A DNA stretch of 64,000 bases. It comes from JBFLYO01 sp040756745 (GTDB lineage Bacteria; Bacteroidota; Ignavibacteria; UBA10030; UBA6906). Both the position numbers and the translations under genes were made by a program. The stretch spans positions 124,001 through 188,000 of the forward strand of contig JBFLYO010000001.1 in the NCBI GenBank assembly GCA_040756745.1. Direction: 5' to 3'. Below are positions 33,403 to 42,183 of this stretch, in pieces. Within the stretch, counting starts at the first letter, position 1. Every line of letters begins with the position of its first letter. The notes beneath the pieces are model-generated. The model ran no database searches. It was not told the DNA's origin and worked only from the letters and a program-made list of their open reading frames with translations.

Positions 33403-35121
33403 ATGCGCTCATGGAAATCCGCGTTCGTCCTGCTCGGCCTGCTCATCGGCGCCGGCGTCATCCTCTCCGTCATCCTCTCACATTCCGTGCGGCGTACAGC
33501 CACCATGCTTCTGGTGAATGGCGTCATATATACAGTGTCTGACCCCGTCCCGCGCCACGGGGCAATCGCCATCAGGGGCGGGACAATTGCCGCAGTCGGC
33601 CCGTCGGAAGACCTGCGCAGCAGCTTCGATGCGGACACCGTCATCGACCTTCACGGCAAACCGGTGTATCCCGGTTTCATCGATTCGCATGCACATCTCG
33701 AAGGACTTGGCGCGGCCCTGATGAACCTGAACCTTTCCGGCATAGCGTCGGCGGCAGAAGCGGCGGCGCGTGTTGCTGCCGCAGCACGGGAGCCCGCCCA
33801 CGGCGGCTGGATCCGGGGAAGAGGCTGGGACCAGAACCGCTGGCCGGGGAAAAGATTTCCGGATCGTCACGTTCTCGACCGGGTGTGTCCCGATATCCCC
33901 GTGTTCTTGAAACGGGTCGATGGCCACGCCGTCTGGGTGAACTCCAAAGTGCTCTCGCTTGCCGGGATTACCCGACAGACGCCCGATCCACCGGGAGGGA
34001 GGATCCTCCGCGATGCGCGCGGGGAGCCGACCGGCGTCTTCGTGGACAACGCCGTAAATGTACTCGAAGCGGTCATCCCGCCGCCGTCGCGCGAAGAGCG
34101 GATCGAAGCGATCCGGCGGGCTGTCGCGGCCTGCCTGTCGTTCGGACTGACCGAAGTGCACGATATGGGGGTTGACCGTGAGGGGGTGGAGCTCTATGCG
34201 TCGATGATCGAGAGCGGACAGTTTCCCTTCCGGGTCTACGTCGCAGTGGACGGCTCGAGCCGGGAGACGTGGGAGTACTTCAGGAGATCGGGGCCCCTGG
34301 TGGGGGGGTTCAACGGGCGGCTCACGGTGCGCGCAGTCAAGCTATACGCCGATGGTGCACTTGGCTCCCGGGGTGCGGCGCTCTTCGAGTCATACGCGGA
34401 TGAGCCGGGGAATCGGGGGCTGACACTGACCTCAACGAAAGATCTTCTGGCGGCGGCAACGCAATCACTGGAGAGCGGGTTCCAGCTCTGCACGCACGCC
34501 ATCGGTGACCGGGCTAACGCTATCGTGCTCGACGTCTATCAGGAAGCATTCGAGGACGACGCACGGAAGGGCCGTGAGGGACGGTTCCGTGTTGAACATG
34601 CCCAGGTGCTTGCGCCGGCAGAGATCCCGCGCTTTGCGAAACTTGGCGTTCTGCCGATGATGCAGCCGACTCATTGCACGTCGGACATGCCGTGGGCGGA
34701 GTCACGGCTCGGGCCGACACGCGTCGCCGGCGCGTACGCGTGGCGATCGCTCCTGCGTGCGGGGAGCATCATCCCCGGCGGTTCCGATTTTCCCGTCGAG
34801 AGCCCGAATCCTCTCCTCGGAGTGTACGCGGCTGTGACACGCCAGGATCCGGACGGCAGTCCGTCCGGAGGTTGGTATCCCGATCAGTGCATGACGCGCG
34901 AAGAGGCGCTGAAGTCGTTTACCGTGTGGGGTGCATACGCGGGGCTTCAGGAGAAGGTCAAGGGGACCATCGAGCCGGGGAAATGGGCCGACCTGGTCGT
35001 TCTGTCCGACGACATCATGACGATCCCTGCAGCGGCAATTCCGCAGGTTCGGGTTGAAATGACGCTGGTGGGGGGTTCCATCGTGTACCGTAGCACCGCT
35101 CAGGGAGTCGCCGAGCAGTGA
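33403..35121 (+). CDS. YtcJ-like metal-dependent amidohydrolase, membrane-anchored or exported
   Basis: 572 residues. An N-terminal hydrophobic segment (about 6-25, SAFVLLGLLIGAGVILSVIL) is followed by an amidohydrolase barrel. Metal-site features are GFIDSHAHLEG, RVDGHAVWVNS, FQLCTHAIGDRAN, RVEHAQVL and GSDFPVESPNP. Family members have very varied or unknown substrates. Without a classic cleavage site the N-terminus may be an anchor, putting the enzyme in the periplasm. A GTGA overlap couples it to the MFS gene. Confidence 0.85.
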   Translation: MRSWKSAFVLLGLLIGAGVILSVILSHSVRRTATMLLVNGVIYTVSDPVPRHGAIAIRGGTIAAVGPSEDLRSSFDADTVIDLHGKPVYPGFIDSHAHLEGLGAALMNLNLSGIASAAEAAARVAAAAREPAHGGWIRGRGWDQNRWPGKRFPDRHVLDRVCPDIPVFLKRVDGHAVWVNSKVLSLAGITRQTPDPPGGRILRDARGEPTGVFVDNAVNVLEAVIPPPSREERIEAIRRAVAACLSFGLTEVHDMGVDREGVELYASMIESGQFPFRVYVAVDGSSRETWEYFRRSGPLVGGFNGRLTVRAVKLYADGALGSRGAALFESYADEPGNRGLTLTSTKDLLAAATQSLESGFQLCTHAIGDRANAIVLDVYQEAFEDDARKGREGRFRVEHAQVLAPAEIPRFAKLGVLPMMQPTHCTSDMPWAESRLGPTRVAGAYAWRSLLRAGSIIPGGSDFPVESPNPLLGVYAAVTRQDPDGSPSGGWYPDQCMTREEALKSFTVWGAYAGLQEKVKGTIEPGKWADLVVLSDDIMTIPAAAIPQVRVEMTLVGGSIVYRSTAQGVAEQ

Positions 35122-36395
35122 CGGAAACGGCGCCGGCCCCCGGATCTGATTCTTCCCGAATCGAACGGAAGAATTTTCTTCTCAACGCGGCGGAAGGGGC
35201 GCTGTTCATCTCTTCTACCGCCTTCATCAACCCTCAGACCGTTCTCCCGGCTCTCGTCAGCCGCCTCGGCGGAAGCAACATCGTCATCGGTGCGCTCGGG
35301 GTGCTGGTCTATTTCGGAGCGTTCCTTCCACAGATCTTCTCGGCTCGGCACGTCGAGACTCTTCCGTGGAAGAAGAAATGGGCGCTCGCTCTGGGCACGA
35401 CGCAGAGGTCTTTTGTCCTGCTCACGGGCGTGATGCTCCTTGCCTTTGGAGGGGATCGCCCCGCTATTGCGCTCTGGACCTTCATGGTCCTGTACACGCT
35501 GATGCAGTTGGCTGGCGGGGTGACGACGCCGGGCTGGTATGAGCTGTTTGCCAAACTCACTCCTCCGAGGAAGCGGGGCCGCCTGGTCGGGATCCGCACG
35601 TCTCTCGGTGGGGCAGGAGCCTTTGTCTGCGGCCTGTTGCTCACCTGGCTGCTCGGCACCTACGCATTCCCCTTGAGCTTCGCGCTGGCCTTCTTCTGTG
35701 CGTATCTCCTGCAGATGTCGTCGATCGCGACCCAGTACCATCTGATCGAGCAGGCCCCGAGTGCGACGACGGCCCATCGTCCGATCGACACATTCCTGCG
35801 GGAGCTCCCGAATGTCCTGCGCAACAACCCCCCGTTCAGGGCTTTCGTTTCCTCCTCGGCACTGCTGACGGTCGCCGCCATGCCCATCGGTTTCTACACG
35901 GTGTACGCGCTGCATCATTTCCATGCCGATGAGTCGGTGGTGGGGGAATTCACGCTGACGATGGTCGCGGTCCAGGTGGTGAGCGCACTCGTGAACGGGT
36001 TTATTGCGGATCGGTACGGCAACAAACTTGTCCTTGCTGTGGCTGCTTCGGCGCTGCTGCTGGCGAGCCTGATCGCCCTCGTGGCGCCCACGCTGGGATG
36101 GTTCCGGCTCGTCTATGTCCTTCTGGGGGTCAATCTCGGGACAGAGACGATGACAAGGTACAACATCTCCGTGGAGTACGGTCCCGCGAATCAACGATCG
36201 ACGTATATCGGGCTGATGAATACCATGCTCGCTCCGTTCTACCTCTCGGGCATGGTCGGTGGCATGCTCGCCGAATGGCTTGGCTTTGGCGCCGTGTTCG
36301 CGGGAGGCGTGATCTTCTCGGTGATTGGTATCCTCGCGCTGGTACAGCGGGTGGCTGATCCGCGCACGTTGCAAACGGCAGGAAGCCACGGGTGA
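35118..36395 (+). CDS. MFS transporter
   Basis: 425 residues with about twelve membrane helices. The half-repeat loop region contains TPPRKRGRLVGIRTSLGG, resembling the MFS motif between helices 2 and 3 or 4 and 5. NGFIADRYGNKLVL is a second-half motif A. GTG start overlaps the amidohydrolase stop by four bases, so it may import or export that enzyme's substrate or product; this is a guess. The large antisense frame on this gene is a by-product of the base composition. Confidence 0.85.
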   Translation: MTETAPAPGSDSSRIERKNFLLNAAEGALFISSTAFINPQTVLPALVSRLGGSNIVIGALGVLVYFGAFLPQIFSARHVETLPWKKKWALALGTTQRSFVLLTGVMLLAFGGDRPAIALWTFMVLYTLMQLAGGVTTPGWYELFAKLTPPRKRGRLVGIRTSLGGAGAFVCGLLLTWLLGTYAFPLSFALAFFCAYLLQMSSIATQYHLIEQAPSATTAHRPIDTFLRELPNVLRNNPPFRAFVSSSALLTVAAMPIGFYTVYALHHFHADESVVGEFTLTMVAVQVVSALVNGFIADRYGNKLVLAVAASALLLASLIALVAPTLGWFRLVYVLLGVNLGTETMTRYNISVEYGPANQRSTYIGLMNTMLAPFYLSGMVGGMLAEWLGFGAVFAGGVIFSVIGILALVQRVADPRTLQTAGSHG

Positions 36396-36411
36396 CCTCT
36401 CAATGAAAGCA

Positions 36412-36440
36412 TTGCATTTCCGCCAGTCCACACCTATATT
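36412..36440 (+). promoter_or_regulatory. Candidate promoter for prmC-dtd
   Basis: TTGCAT, 17 bases, TATATT. The prmC ATG is nine bases beyond the -10 box, giving a leaderless or near-leaderless transcript. Confidence 0.55.
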
Positions 36441-36449
36441 GAGCGACAG

Positions 36450-37361
36450 ATGAGCGCGGGAGCTGATCTGAGAACGGAGGTGCAAAGCTCCGCATGGACG
36501 GTGCTGTCGCTTCTCCGGTGGGCGGAGCGGTATCTGACAGAGCGGGGATTCGATGAGGCACGGCTTCATGTGGAACTGCTGCTTGCCCATGTGCTGGACG
36601 TGGGGCGACTGCAACTCTACCTCCAGTTCGACCGGCCTCTGACGGCGGAAGAGCTGGCGCAGTTTAAGGAGCTGTTCCTGCGCCGCACGAGACACGAGCC
36701 GTTGCAATACATCCTCGGTGAGACCTTGTTCATGGGGCTACCGATCTCCGTCGACCGGCGCGTGCTGATTCCGCGCCCGGAGACCGAACTCCTGGTCGAG
36801 GCGGTCATCAACGCCGAGAAGGGCTGGGGGGACGCCCGGAACATTGAAATCCTCGACGTCGGCACAGGGTCGGGCAATGTTGCCATCGCCCTTGCCCGGT
36901 TTCTCCCGACGGCGGCCGTGACGTCTATCGATCGTGACCGTGACGCCCTTGCGGTGGCGGAGAGCAACGCCCAGCGAAATCATGTTCCCGGTATACGGTT
37001 CATCGAATGCGACCTGCTGTCGGGTCAGTTACCGGCCGGCGATTTTGACGTTATCGTCTCGAATCCGCCCTACGTGTCCGAGGAGGAGTTCGCCTCGCTT
37101 CAACCGGAAATACGGGAGTTCGAACCACGATATGCCGTGACGGACGGCGGTGACGGGCTCAGGTTCATCAGGCGAATCGCGGCTCTGGCGTCGGAGAAAC
37201 TCCTCCCGGGCGGGAGGGTGTTCCTGGAGATCGGGTACAATCAGCGCGAAGCCGTAACCCGGATCCTTGCGGAGGCAGGCCTGGAGAGTGTTGCCGTCCG
37301 AGACGATTTCGCCGGCAACCCGAGAATCGCCTCCGGGCGTCGTTCGGGAGCGGCGACGTGA
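36450..37361 (+). CDS. prmC: Peptide chain release factor glutamine N5-methyltransferase
   Basis: 303 residues; methylates the Gln of the GGQ motif in RF1/RF2. An N-terminal helical domain (to about 95) ends near ILGETLFMGLPI, followed by RPETELLVEAV. The SAM-binding DVGTGSGNVAIALA and catalytic VSNPPYVSEEE (NPPY) come next. No SD is visible before the ATG, in keeping with the close promoter. Its stop overlaps the GTG of dtd by four bases. Confidence 0.95.
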   Translation: MSAGADLRTEVQSSAWTVLSLLRWAERYLTERGFDEARLHVELLLAHVLDVGRLQLYLQFDRPLTAEELAQFKELFLRRTRHEPLQYILGETLFMGLPISVDRRVLIPRPETELLVEAVINAEKGWGDARNIEILDVGTGSGNVAIALARFLPTAAVTSIDRDRDALAVAESNAQRNHVPGIRFIECDLLSGQLPAGDFDVIVSNPPYVSEEEFASLQPEIREFEPRYAVTDGGDGLRFIRRIAALASEKLLPGGRVFLEIGYNQREAVTRILAEAGLESVAVRDDFAGNPRIASGRRSGAAT

Positions 37362-37834
37362 GGGCTGTCGTTCAACGGGTCCGGCAGGGTGGCGTGACCT
37401 CCGGCGGGCGCACGCTTGCCTCCATCGGCAAAGGTTACGTTATCCTGGTGGGCGTGCGGATGGGAGACACGAGGGAAGACGCGCTCTTCCTCGCGGACAA
37501 GTGTGCCGCCCTCCGCGTGATGGCCGATGCGGAGGGGAAGATGAATCTCTCGCTCCGCGACGCTGGCGGCGCGGCAATCGTCGTTTCGCAGTTTACCCTG
37601 TACGGCGATGCGCGCAAGGGGAACCGTCCCGGCTTCAGCGACGCAGCTCCCCCCAACGAAGCAATCCCGTTGTACGAGCTGTTTATCAGCCGCATGCGCG
37701 AGCATCTCGGCAGCGATGCGGTGCATACCGGGGAGTTCGGCGCGATGATGGACGTGACCATCGTCAACGACGGCCCTGTGACGATTTTGCTCGAGAGCCC
37801 TAACCATAACCATCCAAGGAGCGCAACACCATGA
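37358..37834 (+). CDS. dtd: D-aminoacyl-tRNA deacylase
   Basis: 158 residues; removes D-amino acids mischarged on tRNA. Typical start RAVVQRV, then VSQFTLYGDARKGNRP (SQFT motif), and near the C-terminus EFGAMMDVTIVNDGPVTILLES (cross-subunit NDGPVT motif), given here as its two blocks GEFGAMM and NDGPVT. GTG start, four-base overlap with prmC, and a further overlap with the next gene. Translation-quality genes are thus grouped. Confidence 0.95.
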   Translation: MRAVVQRVRQGGVTSGGRTLASIGKGYVILVGVRMGDTREDALFLADKCAALRVMADAEGKMNLSLRDAGGAAIVVSQFTLYGDARKGNRPGFSDAAPPNEAIPLYELFISRMREHLGSDAVHTGEFGAMMDVTIVNDGPVTILLESPNHNHPRSATP

Positions 37835-38604
37835 GCTCGATGATTCGTGCACACCGTGGCGCAGTGATGCTGTTCGCGGTTGCAGCGCTTGCCGCCGGCG
37901 GAGCTCGTTCGCAGGACACGTACGGGACGCTCAGCAGCGCCCATTTCGAAGTGAAGTTTCAGCGACCGATCCCGCAGGAGGATGCGCGCAAGGTCATGGA
38001 CTTCCTTCAGTCAGAATACAAGTCTCTCAGCGCAGACCTCGGCGTCGAACTGAAGTCCAGGATCGAAGTGCGGATCTATGAATCCGTCGGGAAGTACCTC
38101 AGCGAAACCGGACTCAAGCGCCCGTGGCGTGCCGCCTATTACCAGCGCGGGATGCTCCACCTCCAACCCGTGTCCGCGCTTGTAACGAGAAAAATCTTTG
38201 AGAAGGCAATCTCCTACGAGCTTGCGCTGGCGTTCCTCGATGAGGCCGCACAGAAGGGGTGCCCGCGATGGCTGGTCGAGGCCTTTGCGGTCTACTATTG
38301 CGGAGAAACTGCTGGGATGACCGCTCCGGTGGGGGCGCGCATGACGTCGTTCTCGGATCTGAACCAGGATGTCCAGGAATATCCCAACCCCCCCCAGCGG
38401 GACGACGTCCACTATATTCTGGGAAGCACCATGACATTCCTCGTCCAGAAATACGGGGAGCGGAAGGCCTTTCGGGTGTACAAGGAATTCGACGGCGTGA
38501 CCACGGTGGACAAGGTCTTCAAGAAGGTGTTCGATGAGGACTATGCGTCGATCGAGAAGGCCTGGGCGCAGTATATCGCATCCCGGACAGCTTCATTCAA
38601 ATAG
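37831..38604 (+). CDS. Exported peptidase-MA-like protein with degenerate zinc site
   Basis: 257 residues with an N-terminal signal peptide (ending GGARSQ). The region KAISYELALAF...CPRWLVEAFAVYY (about 125-156) aligns by eye with the peptidase MA pattern HELTHxL...PxWLxEGxAxY. However, the two zinc His are Tyr129 and Leu133, while Glu130 and Glu150 remain. It is therefore probably catalytically dead, or the likeness is only structural. It overlaps dtd by four bases and precedes a phosphatase-superfamily gene by 30 bases. Confidence 0.7.
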   Translation: MSSMIRAHRGAVMLFAVAALAAGGARSQDTYGTLSSAHFEVKFQRPIPQEDARKVMDFLQSEYKSLSADLGVELKSRIEVRIYESVGKYLSETGLKRPWRAAYYQRGMLHLQPVSALVTRKIFEKAISYELALAFLDEAAQKGCPRWLVEAFAVYYCGETAGMTAPVGARMTSFSDLNQDVQEYPNPPQRDDVHYILGSTMTFLVQKYGERKAFRVYKEFDGVTTVDKVFKKVFDEDYASIEKAWAQYIASRTASFK

Positions 38605-38634
38605 CAAGAGGGTGAGTGGGGAAGACTGGCGGCC

Positions 38635-39594
38635 ATGAAGGTGCTGATGCTGTTCCTCGACGGCTGGGGGATCGGCGTGAAGAACCCGGCCGTCAATCCG
38701 CTGTTCGCAGCGTCGGTGCCGGCGCTGCGCTCCCTGTTCGACGGCGAGCTTCCCTCCCTCGGGCGGCGCGCCCTGAGATCATCGCGTGCTTCGGAAATCG
38801 CTCTTGACGCAACGCTCGGCGTGGCAGGTTTTCCGCAAAGCGGGACGGGACAGACCGCACTCTTTACCGGCGTCAACGGCGCCAAGCTCGTCGGACGGCA
38901 TTTCGGCCCACACCCGTACTCTACGCTCAAACCGATCATCAGGGAGCGAAATATCTTCCGTCGCGTTCTTGCGACGAAGAAAGGACCCTGTTTCGCAAAC
39001 GCGTTTCCCCAGCGGTTCTTTGACTACCTTGAACGTCATCAGTCGCGACTGACTGTCACGACACTCTCCTGCGTGTACGCGGGGGTGCCACTCCTCCGCG
39101 CGTCCGACCTTGCCACCGGGAGGGGGATCTCGGCAGACATCACGGGCGAAGGTTGGCATGGCCTGGGGTATCCGGACATGCCGACCGTGACACCCGCTGA
39201 GGCGGGTCGGAGGCTGACGGCCCTCGCCTCCGCGTTTGATTTTGTCCTGTTTGAATACTGGCGCACAGATCACGCCGGCCACGCGATGAGCATGAAGGAA
39301 GCGGTGGAAGTCCTTGAAACCTTTGACGGCCTTCTCGGGGGGATTATCGACACTCTCGATCCCGCCACGACGCTGCTGCTGATCACGAGCGATCACGGGA
39401 ACATCGAGGATCTCTCCGTGAAGACCCACACTCGCCATCCCGTCCCGCTCATCGCGTACGGCCGTGATCAGCGCGATCTGGTCGAGCGCCTGATGAGCGA
39501 GGCCCGCGGACGTCCCGATCTCACGACGGTGACTCCTGCGGTGATGGAGTATCTCTCACTTCCTCTGGCACAGACCGAGGCGCTCACGGCCTGA
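38635..39594 (+). CDS. Alkaline-phosphatase-superfamily metalloenzyme (phosphomutase-like)
   Basis: 319 residues, no signal peptide. Metal-site blocks are MLFLDGWGIG (D9), GFPQSGTGQTALFTGVNG with the nucleophile Ser/Thr stretch around 69-74, EYWRTDHAGH and ITSDHGNIED, followed by HTRHPVPL. This order matches the superfamily holding independent phosphoglycerate mutase and phosphopentomutase, but it is shorter than iPGM and lacks its insertion domain. The substrate is unknown. The ATG is at the conserved N-terminus, 30 bases after the preceding gene. Confidence 0.8.
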   Translation: MKVLMLFLDGWGIGVKNPAVNPLFAASVPALRSLFDGELPSLGRRALRSSRASEIALDATLGVAGFPQSGTGQTALFTGVNGAKLVGRHFGPHPYSTLKPIIRERNIFRRVLATKKGPCFANAFPQRFFDYLERHQSRLTVTTLSCVYAGVPLLRASDLATGRGISADITGEGWHGLGYPDMPTVTPAEAGRRLTALASAFDFVLFEYWRTDHAGHAMSMKEAVEVLETFDGLLGGIIDTLDPATTLLLITSDHGNIEDLSVKTHTRHPVPLIAYGRDQRDLVERLMSEARGRPDLTTVTPAVMEYLSLPLAQTEALTA

Positions 39595-39654
39595 TGACGT
39601 GCACGAGGCGCGGTATGCCCGGGGGTATGCCGCACACGAACCTGGACGATTCGC

Positions 39655-42096
39655 GTGCGATCTCCGAGCATTCCCGAACGACAGAGCTTTCCCGCCCTTC
39701 GCACCGCATTCTGGTATGCCATCGGCGTACTTGTGGGAAGCTGCGCGCCGGCGGCTCCGTCTGCCGCCGCAGTCGGAGTGCTTACCCTGCTGCTCGGTGT
39801 TCGTCGCTTCTGCCGGGAATCTCCGGCGTTCTGCTGCATTAACGCAACTCTCGTTCCTCCCCTCCTCCTCACCGCCCTTGGTGCATATGCAATCAACACG
39901 GATAAGAATCGTGCGCATCCGTTCGATGATTCCCTCCTCACCCGTCCTGTAACACTCATCGGCCAGATTGCGGATCCTCCCTCGTCGCGCGAGACGAGGA
40001 CGCGGTTCCTCTTTCGGAGCGCTACCTGCCGGTCGGGAGCGGGTGTCGTTCCCTGCGAGGCAACAGTCATCGTTACCGTAGCGTCGGGCGGGCGCCGCCT
40101 TCACGCAGATCAACTGCACTATGGGATGACTCTCGCACTTCGGGGCCATCTCTCCGCTCCGACTCCACAACGCAATCCCGGAGAATTTGACTCGCGCCGG
40201 TACCATGAAGCGGCCGGAATCGATGGTTTTCTCTTTGTACGGGGAACGGACGACATCAACATCCTCCAGCGTGCCGGCGGGGGGTGGATGATGCGGACAG
40301 TCGTTGCACCTGCGCGGGCAGCGATCGTTCGAACCATCGATGCAACTGTCGGAGGTCAGGAAGGGGAATTCCTGAAGGGACTCCTCCTTGGGGAACGATC
40401 GGGGATCGCCCCCCGGACGAGACAGGAGTTTGTCGATGCAGGCGTGGCGCACGTGCTCGCTGTCTCTGGTTCGAATGTCGCTGTCGTTGCCGCTCTTCTG
40501 ATTTTCCTGTACGATCTCCTCCGGTTGCCGCGACGGGGGCGGTCCGTCGTGGTGGCGGTCGGTCTTCTCCTGTACATGGCACTCACAGGAACGCAGCCGC
40601 CGGTCGTGCGCGCGACCATCATGGCCCTGGTCTTCCTCCTCGCCGGCGGCCTCCAGCGGCCGGGCTCGTCCTACAATGCACTCGGAGTTTCGGCGCTGAT
40701 CATTCTGCTCTATGATGCGCGGCAACTCTTCGACATCGGCTTCCAGCTTTCCTTTGCCGCTGTCGCGGCAATTGTCCACTTCTATCCCCGGGCCAGCGCC
40801 TGGATCGCGGCGATTCGTTTCGGGAAAATCCCCGGGCGGATGGCGACACCGCTGCTCAGAATTTGCGCGGTGTCCCTCGTGGCGACGCTTGGGACACTTC
40901 CCCTGACGGCCATTGGCTTTGGTCAGTTCTCGGTGATCGGCGTTCTCGCGAACATCCTTGTGGTGCCTGCGACCGGGTTGAGCGTCATCCTTGGCATTGC
41001 CTCCTGCCTCGCAGGAACAATCAGCCCCTGGGCTTCGCACGCAATCGGCGGGGCAAATGTGGTGGTACTGTACTTTACGCTCAACGTTACGCACGTTGCG
41101 GCGGCCGTTCCGTTTGCTTCCCTCCCGACCCACGGTGTTCCAATTCTCGGCTGGATTCCGTATATGCTTGGCGTTGCTCTCCTCTTTCACTGGCGCGAGC
41201 CGGCGGTCGTGCGCCGGCTCTTTGCACCGTTCCTCATTTCACTCCAGTTGCTCCTGTGGCTCCCGCCGCGCGATGCACTGACTGTGCGGGAGGGTCTCCT
41301 CCGGGTGCATGTTATCGACGTCGGTCAGGGGGATGCAGTCCTCGTCGAGTTTCCCGGAGGAGAGACGATGCTTGTGGATGCGGGACCCCGGACCCCTGCC
41401 TACGATGCGGGCGAGCGCACCATCGTACCGTATCTGAAACGGCTGGGGATACATCAGGTTGACGTGCTTGTACTGACGCACCCGCACGGTGATCATATCG
41501 GCGGTGCCTCTTCGCTGGTGCGTCAGATAACCGTCCGCAGGATCGTCGAGTGCGGGCGTCCCTTCTTCTCCATGCTGACAGCAGCCTATCGCGCTGCCGC
41601 CGCCGAACGCGGGGCCGAGGTCAGTCAGGTCACGCAGGGGACTCTCCTGTTTGACCCGAAACAGGTGCGGGTCTATGTCCTCGGGCCGGGGCAGCAATCC
41701 ATCGAGCCCGACTCGAGTCGCTCTATCGTGAACCTCAACAATACGTCTATCGTGATTCGTCTCCTCTATGGCGGGGTTTCCATTCTTCTCCCGGGCGACG
41801 CTGAAGCAGAAGATGAAGGCGAACTCCTCGCCCGCTATGAAACGTTCCTTCGTTCCACAATGCTCAAGGCAGCGCATCACGGAAGTGCGACGAGCAGCAC
41901 CGAACCGTTTCTCGAGGCGGTCGCTCCTGATGCTGTTGCCGTCTCCGTCGGCGCACACAATGCGTTTCGTCATCCCTCTCCCGGCGTGATGGATCGATTG
42001 GCGGCGCGTGGGTGCACGGTTGCGCGGACCGACATTGACGGAGCTATCATCATGGAATCGGATGGGCGTCGGCTGTGGCAGGTGCAGTGGCGGTAA
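39655..42096 (+). CDS. comEC: ComEC/Rec2 DNA-uptake channel protein
   Basis: 813 residues. The N-terminal soluble DUF4131-type region (about 75-205) is followed by the membrane-embedded competence domain (about 225-500), with LLLGERSGI, AHVLAVSGSNV and GTQPPVVRATIMAL. The C-terminal metallo-beta-lactamase-like domain (about 545-813) has LTHPHGDHIGG, LLPGDAEAEDE and LKAAHHGS. It carries single-stranded DNA across the inner membrane in natural transformation. GTG start about 60 bases after the previous gene; a longer N-terminus is possible. No other com genes are in the window. Confidence 0.93.
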   Translation: MRSPSIPERQSFPALRTAFWYAIGVLVGSCAPAAPSAAAVGVLTLLLGVRRFCRESPAFCCINATLVPPLLLTALGAYAINTDKNRAHPFDDSLLTRPVTLIGQIADPPSSRETRTRFLFRSATCRSGAGVVPCEATVIVTVASGGRRLHADQLHYGMTLALRGHLSAPTPQRNPGEFDSRRYHEAAGIDGFLFVRGTDDINILQRAGGGWMMRTVVAPARAAIVRTIDATVGGQEGEFLKGLLLGERSGIAPRTRQEFVDAGVAHVLAVSGSNVAVVAALLIFLYDLLRLPRRGRSVVVAVGLLLYMALTGTQPPVVRATIMALVFLLAGGLQRPGSSYNALGVSALIILLYDARQLFDIGFQLSFAAVAAIVHFYPRASAWIAAIRFGKIPGRMATPLLRICAVSLVATLGTLPLTAIGFGQFSVIGVLANILVVPATGLSVILGIASCLAGTISPWASHAIGGANVVVLYFTLNVTHVAAAVPFASLPTHGVPILGWIPYMLGVALLFHWREPAVVRRLFAPFLISLQLLLWLPPRDALTVREGLLRVHVIDVGQGDAVLVEFPGGETMLVDAGPRTPAYDAGERTIVPYLKRLGIHQVDVLVLTHPHGDHIGGASSLVRQITVRRIVECGRPFFSMLTAAYRAAAAERGAEVSQVTQGTLLFDPKQVRVYVLGPGQQSIEPDSSRSIVNLNNTSIVIRLLYGGVSILLPGDAEAEDEGELLARYETFLRSTMLKAAHHGSATSSTEPFLEAVAPDAVAVSVGAHNAFRHPSPGVMDRLAARGCTVARTDIDGAIIMESDGRRLWQVQWR

Positions 42097-42111
42097 TGAA
42101 CGGTGCTCTTC

Positions 42112-42140
42112 TTGATTCTCGCTTCCCTTGTGGTTATTAT
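42112..42140 (+). promoter_or_regulatory. Candidate promoter for the acyl-CoA mutase operon
   Basis: TTGATT, 17 bases, TATTAT. Predicted +1 near 42147 gives a leader of about 37 bases. The same two hexamers and spacing occur before lysS at 61352. Confidence 0.65.
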
Positions 42141-42183
42141 ATCGCACTTGCGTGGAACATCGCAGGTCTGATGAGCGCATGAC

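Noticed and set aside
35100..36707. 535-codon minus-strand open frame opposite the MFS gene and prmC
   Set aside because: It overlaps two clear genes and translates to a Gln/Arg/His-rich sequence with no recognisable domain.
39556..41190. 544-codon minus-strand frame opposite comEC
   Set aside because: comEC motifs are complete on the plus strand; the antisense product is a charged, motif-free sequence.
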